Positions 1 through 8,026 of a stretch of DNA of 11,997 nt are shown here, piece after piece. Position 1 is the first letter of the stretch. Each line of letters begins with the position of its first letter. Source of the DNA: JASJBU01 sp965372385 (lineage in GTDB: Bacteria > Pseudomonadota > Gammaproteobacteria > Chromatiales > Chromatiaceae); contig CBDVCD010000082.1 in NCBI GenBank assembly GCA_965372385.1, forward strand, positions 1 to 11,997, in the 5' to 3' direction. Made by a program: the position numbers and the translations under genes. The notes under the pieces were generated by a model. The model did no database searches. It had not been told where the DNA came from and saw only the letters and a program-made list of their open reading frames with translations.

Positions 1-66
1 AATAGCGGTTTACCAGACCATTCGGAAGGGTCATCGGGGATTTATTCAGCGCCTGAAAGTCAATGT

Positions 67-792
67 TTACCACCCTGCTGTGTCATCGATTGGGGCAATC
101 GAGGTTATCAGCAGATGGGTCTTCTCGATCCGCCAGCGAATATTGTAATCATACAGTCGCATGCCGAATGTCTGGCGGCTAACGTTCCCGTGCAGGTAGG
201 CAGGGCGCGGGTCATTTTCCAGGATCTGCCGGATCAGCCGCCGCAGATGATCGGCCTGGGAGGGGTCCAGCTCTCTCAGGAAGGCATCCGCGGCTTCAGA
301 GTAACTCAGATCAATGGGTCTGACGGGGGCTTCAGGGGCAAAACCCGCACGGGCTCCGGGGATTGCATCGGAGTAGGGCAGATAGGGTTTGATGTCCAGC
401 ACCGGGGTCTGATCAAGCAGATCGATGCCGCCCAGCCGTAGACTGATGTCATCCTGAGAGTGATCCAGCGAACGCAGTTCCACCACCGAGAGACCGATGG
501 GGTTGGGTCTGAAGGGGCTGCGTGAGGCAAACACGCCAACCCGTCTATTTCCCCCCAGCCGTGGGGGTCTTACGGTCGGGCTCCACTGTTCGCGGATAGC
601 GGCATGGAAGACGAAGGTAAGCCAGAGATGGGAGTAACGCTCCAGTTCTCTGAATGCCTCCACACGGTTGTAGGGCGGCAGTATCTCCAGTCGGCCTTCC
701 GCCTCGGGTATCAGTCCCGCCTGTCTGGGGATGCCGAATTTTTCCTTGAAACAGGAATGAACGATACCGATAGGTTCAAACGCATACCTCAT
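67..792 (-). CDS. trmO: tRNA (adenine(37)-N6)-methyltransferase TrmO
   Basis: The 241-residue product matches the TrmO (TsaA/YaeB) family in length and motifs. The family's E. coli member is about 235 residues and uses S-adenosylmethionine to N6-methylate t6A37 in tRNA-Thr(GGU), giving m6t6A. Visible family hallmarks are the N-terminal FEPIGIVHS strand (about residues 5-13), RYSHLWLTFVFH (about 52-63) and the diagnostic RSPFRPNPIGLS stretch (about 91-102). The C-terminal half, with DIKPYLPYSDAIP followed by a helical region, is the extra domain seen in proteobacterial TrmO. The ATG overlaps the stop of the upstream dehydrogenase gene by four bases (ATGA), so translation is probably coupled. 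It is the last gene of a four-gene minus-strand operon and ends in TAA. Nothing appears broken, and I am confident of the family. Confidence 0.93.
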   Translation of the reverse strand: MRYAFEPIGIVHSCFKEKFGIPRQAGLIPEAEGRLEILPPYNRVEAFRELERYSHLWLTFVFHAAIREQWSPTVRPPRLGGNRRVGVFASRSPFRPNPIGLSVVELRSLDHSQDDISLRLGGIDLLDQTPVLDIKPYLPYSDAIPGARAGFAPEAPVRPIDLSYSEAADAFLRELDPSQADHLRRLIRQILENDPRPAYLHGNVSRQTFGMRLYDYNIRWRIEKTHLLITSIAPIDDTAGW

Positions 793-1508
793 GGTGTCTT
801 GAACTGGATGACCTTTTTCAGTGGATTCAGGTTGATCTCATCGAACACCGTTCCGGGATGTGCCTTGAGGACCATCGAAACCGTCTCGGCAATATCCTCC
901 GGTCGGATATGGTTGGTTGGATCGGGACCTGGAGCGAAGTCCAGTTCGCTGAAGAATTCACTGGTTACCATACCGGGATTGATCAGGCAGACCCGTATGC
1001 CATTGCTGCTGCACTCATCCCTGAGTGACTGGGCCAGGCCCCTCAGGCCAAACTTGCAGGCGGAGTAGATGGCCCCTTTCTTGCCACCGGAGAGGGCCGC
1101 TTCCGAGCCGATGACGATCAGGTCTCCCGCGTTCAGCTTTTTGATGCGGGGTAGAAAGGTGCGGGCGATAAAGATGTGCTGGACCAGATTGGTATCCACC
1201 ATCTCCCGGATCTGCTGATAGGAGAACTCCTCGAGTGAGCCAAAACGACCATAGCCGGCATTCAACACCAGCCCATCCAGTTCCGGATGACATCGGGCGA
1301 TTTCACCCAACCTGTGAGGTAACTTTTCCAGATCGGCAAGATCGAGCTCGATCGTCTCCAGTCCTTTGGGAATCTTGCTCCAGGGGGAGAAGTCACGACC
1401 GATACCGATGATCTCGATGCCGTCCTCCAGCAGACGGCGGGTGATGGCGGCGCCTATGCCCCGGCTGGCACCGGTGACGAGCATTTTGCGGGCTGGTAGG
1501 TTAGTCAT
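789..1508 (-). CDS. short-chain dehydrogenase/reductase (SDR family)
   Basis: This 239-residue protein is a classical SDR with a Rossmann fold binding NAD(P)H. Seen in the sequence are the nucleotide-binding TGASRGIG motif (residues 12-19), NAGYG (83-87) that stabilises the central sheet, and the catalytic residues N107, S135, Y148 and K152 in the YSACK context. NPG at about 178 follows in the expected place. All catalytic positions are intact, so it should be active, but the substrate cannot be read from the sequence. It overlaps the upstream phosphorylase-like gene by four bases (ATGA) and the downstream trmO by another ATGA, so it sits in the middle of a tightly coupled operon. Length is normal for the family. 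Functional neighbours give no clear pathway; annotations such as 3-oxoacyl reductase would be over-interpretation. Confidence 0.92.
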   Translation of the reverse strand: MTNLPARKMLVTGASRGIGAAITRRLLEDGIEIIGIGRDFSPWSKIPKGLETIELDLADLEKLPHRLGEIARCHPELDGLVLNAGYGRFGSLEEFSYQQIREMVDTNLVQHIFIARTFLPRIKKLNAGDLIVIGSEAALSGGKKGAIYSACKFGLRGLAQSLRDECSSNGIRVCLINPGMVTSEFFSELDFAPGPDPTNHIRPEDIAETVSMVLKAHPGTVFDEINLNPLKKVIQFKTP

Positions 1509-2095
1509 AATAGCATCCTGTTGACGATTTGCCTTATCAGAGTGGACCGTTGCTGAATCAGACCTCTGACCATTTTAGCGTTTATTCCGTTTGCCGGGTG
1601 CTCCCGATTGTCTGAAATGATCTTTACTACCTGCAGGCTGGCAAGCGGGACAATCTCCAGGGCGGCGGAGACAAAGCCGGCTGCCTCCATATCGTATGCC
1701 ACCTGGCCAGAATAATCCTCTACCGGTTGGAGCAGGGACTGCAGCGGGGCCGTTACACAATCCGGGAGGTCGAGATATTGCATGGTCCAGCTCTGTTGCT
1801 CTCCTGCTGCAATCACCCGGGAGGCGATCATCGCCTGACCCAAGGCAAGATCCCGGTGACCCGCGATGCCGATATTCAGCCAGCGGCCATGCCGGTTCCG
1901 GTTGAGTCCCTGCAGATACCTGACGCCTCTCTCGGCGGCGGCCATCCCATGGCCCGCAAGCACCAGGGCGACCTGATCTCCTAGATAGATCGGTAATTCG
2001 CCATCCGGCTGCAGACGCTGCAGCCCTAGCATTTGGTTGATGGGTTTGGCCTCCGCGGGGAGGGCCACCAGCAGATTGAGACGCGCCGTGATCAT
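1505..2095 (-). CDS. nucleoside phosphorylase/nucleosidase superfamily protein
   Basis: The 196-residue protein resembles the purine/uridine phosphorylase and MTA/SAH nucleosidase superfamily, which cleaves N-glycosidic bonds of nucleosides. Evidence is the start VALPAEAKP (about residues 10-18), LVLAGHGMAAAERG (44-57), LNIGIAGH (73-80), the YDMEAAGF segment (134-141) that in the family contacts the ribose, and a late ISDN (160-163) whose Asp is the usual acid position. It is shorter than standard 5'-methylthioadenosine nucleosidase (about 230 residues), and the region between 80 and 134 is condensed. Some such short members are annotated as hopanoid-associated phosphorylases, but no hopanoid genes are visible here, so I do not assign that role. 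The ATG shares one base with the upstream glycosyltransferase stop (TGATG), and the stop overlaps the SDR start. Specific substrate unknown. Confidence 0.82.
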   Translation of the reverse strand: MITARLNLLVALPAEAKPINQMLGLQRLQPDGELPIYLGDQVALVLAGHGMAAAERGVRYLQGLNRNRHGRWLNIGIAGHRDLALGQAMIASRVIAAGEQQSWTMQYLDLPDCVTAPLQSLLQPVEDYSGQVAYDMEAAGFVSAALEIVPLASLQVVKIISDNREHPANGINAKMVRGLIQQRSTLIRQIVNRMLL

Positions 2096-2931
2096 CAGCT
2101 GGTGTTGAGTCGTGAGCGGTACTGGGACTGCAGTCTTCGATAGTGCTCGGCACGCTCCAGTTTACCGCGCTTGTCGGCGCCCTGTGCCAGGATAGCGGCC
2201 TTTTTTATCAGCATCTCGATCGCCGCGGTCCGATCGGCGTCGTGCAGCATCTCCGTATTGATGATCTTTTCCAGGGCCTGGATGCGAAATCGGTCCATCC
2301 CCCAGTGTTTTTGTGAGAGTTGATCCGGATGACCGCCATATTTCACGATCAATGGCTCCTCGACGAACAACACCGGTTCCCTGGCGCAGATTCTCAGCCA
2401 CAGGTCATAGTCCTCGCAGGCCGGCAGACGGGTGTCGAACAGACCCAGCTGGTCGAACAGGGAGCGATGCAGCAGGCTGGCGGAGGGGGAGATCACGCAA
2501 AGGGGCAGGCAGTCGCGGAAGATCCAGCCGCCGCTTTTTGCATGTTTTGTCATGGCGTTGACCCTGACCCCACGACGCATCCAGATCTCTTCACCATGGC
2601 AGAGGCGATATCCGGGGTTATCCCTCAATTCGCGCAACTGCCTGGCCAGTTTATGCGGCAGCCAGGCGTCATCGGAATCGAGCAGGGCAATCCATTCGCC
2701 CCTGGCTTCCTGAATGCCCCGGTTGCGGGCACTGCTGACACCCTGGTTGGGCTGATGGATGTAGCGGCATTGCGGATAGCGACTTTCGATCAATGCACGG
2801 GTTGCGTCATCGGAACCGTCGTCGATAACCAGGATCTCGTCCGCCGGCAGGCTTTGGGCAAGCACCGAATCCAGGGCCCGCGGCAGGGTTCGCGCCCGGT
2901 TGTAGGTCGGTATGATGACGCTGATTTCCAT
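2095..2931 (-). CDS. family 2 glycosyltransferase
   Basis: This 278-residue protein is a GT-A fold glycosyltransferase of family GT2, transferring a sugar from a nucleotide-sugar donor. Visible are the N-terminal SVIIPTYNRARTL (residues 4-16), the donor-binding DDGS (37-40), QGVSSARNRG (63-72), the metal-binding DSDD (85-88, the family's DXD position) and EDYDLWLR (173-180), typical of the acceptor-side catalytic base region. No membrane segment is seen, so it is probably cytosolic or peripheral. It is the first gene of the four-gene minus-strand operon, and its stop shares a base with the next start (TGATG). Only a weak ribosome-binding sequence precedes the ATG. Acceptor unknown; a role in cell-surface glycan or lipid glycosylation is the usual expectation. 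The gene ends exactly where composition shifts towards the accessory island. Confidence 0.92.
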   Translation of the reverse strand: MEISVIIPTYNRARTLPRALDSVLAQSLPADEILVIDDGSDDATRALIESRYPQCRYIHQPNQGVSSARNRGIQEARGEWIALLDSDDAWLPHKLARQLRELRDNPGYRLCHGEEIWMRRGVRVNAMTKHAKSGGWIFRDCLPLCVISPSASLLHRSLFDQLGLFDTRLPACEDYDLWLRICAREPVLFVEEPLIVKYGGHPDQLSQKHWGMDRFRIQALEKIINTEMLHDADRTAAIEMLIKKAAILAQGADKRGKLERAEHYRRLQSQYRSRLNTS

Positions 2932-3081
2932 CGGGTAAGGATAGCCCTAAGCTAATGAATTGGCATTCCCGGTATTAGTTACCCTCAATGTTGGCGGTCA
3001 CACGCGTGACTATTAGGCGGTTTGATACAGACAGATTTGAGGTTCTGAAGACCAAGGTCAGAAAAGTCGTGAGTCAGTTGA
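2932..3081. other. intergenic island boundary between divergent units
   Basis: This 150-base gap separates the minus-strand housekeeping operon from the plus-strand accessory genes, so it must hold the promoter of the glycosyltransferase operon, though no convincing -35/-10 pair stands out. A short palindrome lies at 2997-3010 (GTCAC, four bases, GTGAC). From 2988 a plus-strand reading frame stays open for 33 codons to a TGA at 3087-3089; its charged residues look like coding sequence and it is in a different frame from the GTPase-like ORF that follows. No tRNA gene, integrase or direct-repeat attachment site was recognised. Confidence 0.4.
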
Positions 3082-3102
3082 GACCTTGAACGAACCGATG
3101 AT

Positions 3103-4578
3103 TTGCTCATCCGCGCCGTCAACCGCGCGAGAGAGATAGCGACCAATCAAGGCGCAGAGCTAAAAGCGGAACTAGATGCGACCGAAGAATCAGACCAACG
3201 AGTTGTTGACGAACTCTTTGAGGAAGAGCTCGATCGCCTACTGAGACAAGATGAGAAATATCATGCTATTGCGGATGAACTCATGGATGAAATTGAGTTA
3301 CGGTTTTCCGCCCTGAGTCAAGGCACCCTACGAAAAAGCAAACAGGGATGGCCAATCTCTTGGGAGTTCTCTTCCGCGGATCGAGATACCTTCATCAAAG
3401 AGATCCTTCGATTTTCGAGCAACCATGCTCCACTGTTCGGCACATTATTGACACCGCTAGTTAATGGAATCCGCGTAAAAGCCCCCTTCTTTCCAGCCTG
3501 GGCTGAAGAGTCAAAACAACCAATCGTTATTGTCGATGGTGAAGGCCTCGGACACACTCCGGATTCATCATCCAGTCTCTCTACAAATCTGCTTCGTCGA
3601 ATCGATATGGTGGATGCCGTTATCCTTGTGGACAATGCCGCTCAGCCAATGCAGGCAGCGCCCGTTGCCGCTCTTCGCTCTCTAGTCCGAACAGGTAATA
3701 CAAAGAAGCTATTAATGTGCTTCACCCACTTCGACGAAGTAAAGGGAGATAATCTGCCAACCGTCTCAGCCAAGCGAGAACACGTCCTAGCCTCAGCAGA
3801 GAACGTAATGACGCGCCTTGGCGAAGATCTTGGCCCAAATGCAGAGTGGGCACTCAGAGCCCGATTGGCCAATCAATGCTTTTTTCTTGGGGGCATTGAC
3901 AAGATACTGGATGTGAAAAAGAAGCGGGGGAAGCGCAGCATTGAGCAGATGAAAGCACTTCTTACCGCCATTGACCGGATTGTGGAACGCCCAGAGCCTG
4001 TAGGGGCTCGCCCCGTTTACGACCGAATGAATCTGGCGCTCGCCATCCGCGAAGCTGCAGACCAGTTTCATCAGGCCTGGCTCCCTCGCCTTGGCTTGAA
4101 ATACAAATCTGGCACAAATAAAGAGCACTGGACACGCATCAAAGCGCTCAGCCGACGCCTGGCCAATGGCTGGGCAGATCAATACGACAACCTCATGCCG
4201 GTGTCCGACCTTCACAAACAGCTCGGCGAACTGATTTATGTAATCATCCAGGAGCCTGTCCGATGGGAAGGCGAAGAGCCTGACGAAGACAGCCAACTAC
4301 AAACCTACGATGAATTCTCATCAACGCTCACAGGTCGATTGCTGGAACACGCCAGCCGCAGAGTATGGACCGAAAGGTCAGATGAATGGCAAGAGGCCTT
4401 CAACCAGTCCGGCAAGGGTTCAACGTCTGTCCGCGCTGAGGTCATTGCAGAGGAAATCTATGACAAGGCCGCCCCCGTACCAGATCTGACGCCATCACCT
4501 GATCGAAACAAGTTCCTCCATGTGGTACTGAGGCTAGTTGATGCAACGTGCCAAGAGCTAAATATCACTCTGGAGTAA
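3103..4578 (+). CDS. C-terminal part of a GTPase-like protein, probably 5'-truncated
   Basis: The 491-codon open frame keeps two nucleotide-binding motifs of a P-loop GTPase. One is VDGEGLGHT (residues 144-152, the G3 DxxG position). The other, 63 residues on, is FTHFDEV (207-213), standing where the G4 [NT]KxD motif belongs. A P-loop (GxxxxGK[ST]) would have to lie upstream, and none is present. The frame opens after a TGA at 3079-3081 and its first usable start is a TTG without a Shine-Dalgarno sequence. Just upstream, plausible coding sequence continues in another frame (2988-3089), suggesting a frameshift plus loss of the true N terminus. The rest is charged and largely helical, without membrane segments, reminiscent of dynamin-like or other large GTPases, but I cannot name the family. 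GC is about 46% over 3181-3480 by hand count, well below its neighbours. It is probably a decayed accessory gene that no longer binds nucleotide. Confidence 0.6.
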   Translation: MLIRAVNRAREIATNQGAELKAELDATEESDQRVVDELFEEELDRLLRQDEKYHAIADELMDEIELRFSALSQGTLRKSKQGWPISWEFSSADRDTFIKEILRFSSNHAPLFGTLLTPLVNGIRVKAPFFPAWAEESKQPIVIVDGEGLGHTPDSSSSLSTNLLRRIDMVDAVILVDNAAQPMQAAPVAALRSLVRTGNTKKLLMCFTHFDEVKGDNLPTVSAKREHVLASAENVMTRLGEDLGPNAEWALRARLANQCFFLGGIDKILDVKKKRGKRSIEQMKALLTAIDRIVERPEPVGARPVYDRMNLALAIREAADQFHQAWLPRLGLKYKSGTNKEHWTRIKALSRRLANGWADQYDNLMPVSDLHKQLGELIYVIIQEPVRWEGEEPDEDSQLQTYDEFSSTLTGRLLEHASRRVWTERSDEWQEAFNQSGKGSTSVRAEVIAEEIYDKAAPVPDLTPSPDRNKFLHVVLRLVDATCQELNITLE

Positions 4579-4591
4579 TGCTGGCCGAGCC

Positions 4592-4612
4592 GCCAAGGAT
4601 GGCCCGCTTGGC
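4592..4612 (+). terminator. weak hairpin after the GTPase-like gene
   Basis: GCCAAG at 4592-4597 pairs with CTTGGC at 4607-4612 around a nine-base loop, 14 bases after the stop of the GTPase-like ORF. The T-run that follows (TTTT near 4632-4635) is separated by about 20 bases, so it is a poor intrinsic terminator. It may only be a chance hairpin. Confidence 0.22.
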
Positions 4613-4633
4613 AGGCTGCCAGCCCCCCACCTT

Positions 4634-4676
4634 TTGATTGTACACCGTAGTGCATTACAGTATATTGCAGTACATT
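4634..4676 (+). promoter_or_regulatory. candidate promoter and tandem operator of the defence operon
   Basis: Upstream of the ribbon-helix-helix gene, TGCATTACAGT (4651-4661) and TGCAGTACATT (4666-4676) form a direct repeat with 9 of 11 bases identical and a 15-base period. Overlapping them is a possible promoter: TTGATT at 4634-4639 and TACAGT at 4656-4661 with 16 bases between, each matching the sigma-70 hexamers at four of six positions. Tandem short half-sites are the usual kind of target for ribbon-helix-helix dimers, so autoregulation by the next gene is the natural inference. This 121-base gap is also locally AT-rich compared with the operon. No footprint or homologue comparison supports it yet. 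Confidence 0.4.
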
Positions 4677-4699
4677 TGCAGGGATTTCTGGAGGGGTAT

Positions 4700-4900
4700 A
4701 TGGCTACCACTAAGACTGCGACTCTGACCTTTCGGATCGATCCAGGTCTGAAAGAAGCGTTGCGCACCGCAGCTCATCAGGAACACCGCTCCATCGCCAA
4801 CATGGTGGAGGTGCTGATCCGGGATTACTGCGTGGCACATGGTATTGCCGTCGAAAGCCCCCTGGACACCGACAACAACAACGGGGAGGAACCAGCATGA
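4700..4900 (+). CDS. ribbon-helix-helix (CopG/Arc-type) transcriptional regulator
   Basis: This 66-residue protein has the layout of a ribbon-helix-helix DNA-binding domain. A strand (TATLTFRID, residues 6-14) would form the dimeric sheet that enters the major groove. It is followed by helix one (PGLKEALRTAAHQEHR) and, after a turn at SIAN, helix two (MVEVLIRDYCVAHG). The tail after residue 50 is acidic and probably disordered. I chose ATG 4700 over an earlier in-frame start at 4634 because GGAGG lies at 4690-4694, five bases ahead, and because the earlier start would overlap the AT-rich candidate promoter. The stop overlaps the DUF499 start (ATGA), so it is the first gene of the defence operon and likely controls it. 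It could also be an orphan antitoxin-type regulator; no toxin of its own is adjacent. Confidence 0.82.
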   Translation: MATTKTATLTFRIDPGLKEALRTAAHQEHRSIANMVEVLIRDYCVAHGIAVESPLDTDNNNGEEPA

Positions 4901-7900
4901 TCAGGACGGTTAAACAGGCATGCCAATTCAATCCTGTCATCCAGGACTACCGCATGAGTGCCGGGATAGAAAACCTGGCAGACCTGATCAAGGACCAGGG
5001 CGACGGGCGCGACTTCTTCTCCCGGAACTTCGTCACTCACGGCATGGAACAGCTCTTCCGTGAGGGCATGCTGCGCCTCTCGGGCAAATCGGATCAGGCG
5101 GTATTCGAACTCACTCAGGCCATGGGTGGTGGTAAAACCCACATGATGATCGCGCTTGGCCTGCTGGCGCGCCATGCCCATCTACGCCCCGAGGTGCTCC
5201 CTTCTGACCTGAATGATCGGCTGGATTTCGGCAACGCGCGTATTGCCGCCTTCAACGGCCGCAATAATCCAGACAACTACATCTGGGGGGACATTGCCAC
5301 CCAGATTGGTAAAGAGGAAGAGATTCGCCCATTTTGGGCCTCCGGCCCGAAAGCAGTAGATCAGCAAAATTGGAAAGAGATCATCGGTGATACCCCTACA
5401 CTGATCCTGCTCGATGAACTCCCCCCCTATCTGGATAATGCCAGCACACAAGTGATTGGTCAGGGTACCCTGGCCAACATGGTGGTCTATAGCCTCAGCG
5501 CCTTGATGACCGCCGCACTGGAGTTGCCCAACTGCTGTATCGTCGTCGCCAACCTCTCCGGCAGCTACAAGACGCAAACCAAGGCACTGGCGGAATCCAT
5601 ATCCAACCTGCAGCAGGAGACCCGCCGCCAGGCCATGACCATCACGCCGGTACAATTGGCCGGTAACGAAATCTACGAGATTCTCAAAAAGCGCCTGATC
5701 GATGAGCTGCCTGATGAAGGCACCATCGCTGAAATTGCGGAAGAGTACGCCCAGCAGGTCAAGAAGGCGGAAGATGGCGGCTACATCATTGCCTCGAGCA
5801 TCGAACAGATCGCCGAACAGGTAAGAGGGACCTACCCGTTCCACCCCTCTTTCAAACATCTCGTCGCCCTATTCAAAGAGAACGAGGGGTTCCGGCAAAC
5901 CCGAGGACTGATGCAGTTTACCGCCCGCCTGCTAAAGAGTGTCGAGCAAAGGGAGATTGATGATATCTTTTTGATCGGCACCCAACACCTCGATCTCAAC
6001 GACGACCAGGTCAAGGATGAGATCGAACGCATCGCCCCCAAACTGATACCCGCAGTCACCCGGGACATAGCCGACAACGGTAACGGCATTGCCGAAACCA
6101 TAGATGACGAACTGAGCAGTGATGCGGCGGCACAGGTGATGACCCTGCTCCTGGCCTCATCGCTCTCCCGCGCCGTGGGCGGTCGCATTGGACTTTCCGA
6201 GAGTGAGATCATCGAGTTCCTGGCTGCTCCCAATCGAAAACCGGATGAGTTTCTTGATGCCTTGCAACGGCTGCGCGAACAGGCGTGGTATCTGCACCGC
6301 GAGGATCAACGGTTCTTCGTCAAGGAGACAGAAAACCTCTCGCGACAAATCGAGCGCAATGCAAAGGATATCCCGCAGCCCAAGATCGACCAGGCGCTCA
6401 TCAATCGCCTCTCCGGCATCCTGCAACCATCCAGCAGGAACGCCTATCAGGAGGTACAGATCCTGCCTCGCCTGGATGAACTCAGGCTCAGTGGTCCGCG
6501 CGTTCTCATCGTGATCCGTCCCGACGGCAAGGTCCCCCCCAGCGAACTCAATCATTTCTTCGAATTCCAGCAGGAGAAGAACAACCTGCTGGTACTGACC
6601 GGGCAAGACAGCCACATGGCGGATGCGGTGGAAGATCGCCTGCGGGAACTCTATGCCATCGAGCAGATCCACAGGCGCCTCAAACCCGGTGACACTCTGT
6701 TCGAAGAGGCACGAGATCGCATGGAAGAAGCAGAAGACCGCTTCGCCAAGGCCCTATCCGCCGCCTATAACCGGATCTACTTCCCCAGCAACGATGAAAT
6801 TGACGGTCGGGAGGCGTTGGTCAGTGTGACCATCGACAACGGACTGAAAATCGGCCAGGGAGATCAGTCTGCCGAGGTGCAGATTGAGGGCCTACTGGCC
6901 AGTCCCCGCGCCAACTACAAGTTGGCGATGGACCTGAAGGACAATTTTCGCGAGTACTTTGCCATGGCCGAAACCGATCTATGGCCATCGGGTAAGGACA
7001 ATCGCCGCACCCCCTGGAAAGACGTAGTCAGCCGCGCCAAGAACAACCCCGCCTGGCCCTGGATGCCCGGAACTGGGGGCATGGACACCCTCAAGGCAGA
7101 GGCACTAAAGCAGGGGCGCTGGCGCTTAGGTGAAGATGGATACATTGAGAAAGGCCCCTTCCCGAAGGAAAAGACCAGCGCCAATGTCTCATTATTAGGC
7201 GCCAATCCGGAATCGGGCGAGTCCATCCTTAGCCTGACCCCACGCAATGCCGGCGAGAGCCCGGTGATCTACTACTCCACCAAACCGGATGTCAGCGAAA
7301 GCGATCCGCAAGTGGATGATCCAGAAAACTTCAACACCGCGGAGGGCACGCTCTACTTCCGGGTCAAGGATACCACCGGCAAATACGAAAGCGGGTCACC
7401 CACACGTTGGCTGGCCGACCTGAAGATACGCCATCAGGTAGAACCCGCAGCCGACAAGCGCAAGGTGACATTGCAGTGCACACCCCAAGCCGAGATGAGC
7501 TACACCCTGGATGGCTCCAACCCAAAAGACGGCCAGACCTACGAAGGCCCCTTTGAGATTGGCTCGGAGGCGATTCGCTTGCTGGTCTACGCACGCGCTG
7601 GTGAGGCCACCAAGAACGCCGATTTCCAGATCCCGCACAGCGGGGACAAGACCGTACAAATTATTGATACCAAGCCTGCACGACTCAGCAGCGGCAAACG
7701 CATGGCGCTTGACACCACCGATCGCGTATATGGCGTCATCAACCACTTCCGCGACCAGACAAACACCCGCTTCAAGGGGGTACGCATCGAGATTGGTGAA
7801 GGTGAAAACACCGTGACGATACGCTTCCAGGAGCGCGAGATCACTGCTACTGTCATTGAAGGCACCGTAAACAGCCTGCGTGAGATTCTTCATGAAGACC

Positions 7901-8022
7901 AGGCACCGGTAGCCATCACCATCAGTGACGGCATCCAGTTTGAAAGCGGCTTCGAAGCGAAAGAGTTCGCCAAAATCGCAGGCATTGAGTTACGTCCTGG
8001 CGACGTGTTACAGGAGGAATAA
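4897..8022 (+). CDS. DUF499-family anti-phage-associated ATPase
   Basis: The 1041-residue protein is a large P-loop ATPase of the DUF499 family. The Walker A region is AMGGGKTHMM (residues 75-84, K80 and T81 binding nucleotide), and Walker B is LILLDELPPYL (169-179, with D173 and E174). The VVANLSGSY segment (about 217-225) fits a sensor position, and the YPFHP signature (313-317) with the following RQTRGLMQF is characteristic of DUF499. The middle part is helical. Near the C terminus two beta-rich units recall chitobiase C-terminal/Fn3-associated modules: YYSTKPDVS from 792 and YTLDGSNP from 869. They may bind partners. The start overlaps the regulator stop by four bases, and the next gene begins four bases after the stop. 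In the family's known setting it works with DUF3780 and a DUF1156 methylase in phage defence; the mechanism is not read from sequence. The frame is intact. Confidence 0.9.
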   Translation: MIRTVKQACQFNPVIQDYRMSAGIENLADLIKDQGDGRDFFSRNFVTHGMEQLFREGMLRLSGKSDQAVFELTQAMGGGKTHMMIALGLLARHAHLRPEVLPSDLNDRLDFGNARIAAFNGRNNPDNYIWGDIATQIGKEEEIRPFWASGPKAVDQQNWKEIIGDTPTLILLDELPPYLDNASTQVIGQGTLANMVVYSLSALMTAALELPNCCIVVANLSGSYKTQTKALAESISNLQQETRRQAMTITPVQLAGNEIYEILKKRLIDELPDEGTIAEIAEEYAQQVKKAEDGGYIIASSIEQIAEQVRGTYPFHPSFKHLVALFKENEGFRQTRGLMQFTARLLKSVEQREIDDIFLIGTQHLDLNDDQVKDEIERIAPKLIPAVTRDIADNGNGIAETIDDELSSDAAAQVMTLLLASSLSRAVGGRIGLSESEIIEFLAAPNRKPDEFLDALQRLREQAWYLHREDQRFFVKETENLSRQIERNAKDIPQPKIDQALINRLSGILQPSSRNAYQEVQILPRLDELRLSGPRVLIVIRPDGKVPPSELNHFFEFQQEKNNLLVLTGQDSHMADAVEDRLRELYAIEQIHRRLKPGDTLFEEARDRMEEAEDRFAKALSAAYNRIYFPSNDEIDGREALVSVTIDNGLKIGQGDQSAEVQIEGLLASPRANYKLAMDLKDNFREYFAMAETDLWPSGKDNRRTPWKDVVSRAKNNPAWPWMPGTGGMDTLKAEALKQGRWRLGEDGYIEKGPFPKEKTSANVSLLGANPESGESILSLTPRNAGESPVIYYSTKPDVSESDPQVDDPENFNTAEGTLYFRVKDTTGKYESGSPTRWLADLKIRHQVEPAADKRKVTLQCTPQAEMSYTLDGSNPKDGQTYEGPFEIGSEAIRLLVYARAGEATKNADFQIPHSGDKTVQIIDTKPARLSSGKRMALDTTDRVYGVINHFRDQTNTRFKGVRIEIGEGENTVTIRFQEREITATVIEGTVNSLREILHEDQAPVAITISDGIQFESGFEAKEFAKIAGIELRPGDVLQEE

Positions 8023-8026
8023 ACGA

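Noticed and set aside
1..66. Possible start of another minus-strand gene (ATG at 34-32) or end of a plus-strand gene
   Set aside because: Only 11 codons would be visible on the minus strand and there is no ribosome-binding site; the plus-strand frame has no recognisable content.
2997..3010. Short palindrome as an integration site
   Set aside because: Five-base arms are expected by chance, no second copy was found in the window, and no integrase or tRNA is nearby.
2988..3089. 33-codon ORF as an independent small gene
   Set aside because: No ribosome-binding site is visible; it is better read as the frameshifted upstream remnant of the GTPase-like gene.
5182..5859. 225-codon open frame on the minus strand
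   Set aside because: It lies wholly antisense to the DUF499 ATPase, whose motifs are intact across this region; the antisense translation shows no recognisable motif.
7925..8026. Longer start for the DUF3780 gene
   Set aside because: It would overlap the ATPase gene by about 100 bases. ATG 8027 has AGGAGG nine bases upstream.
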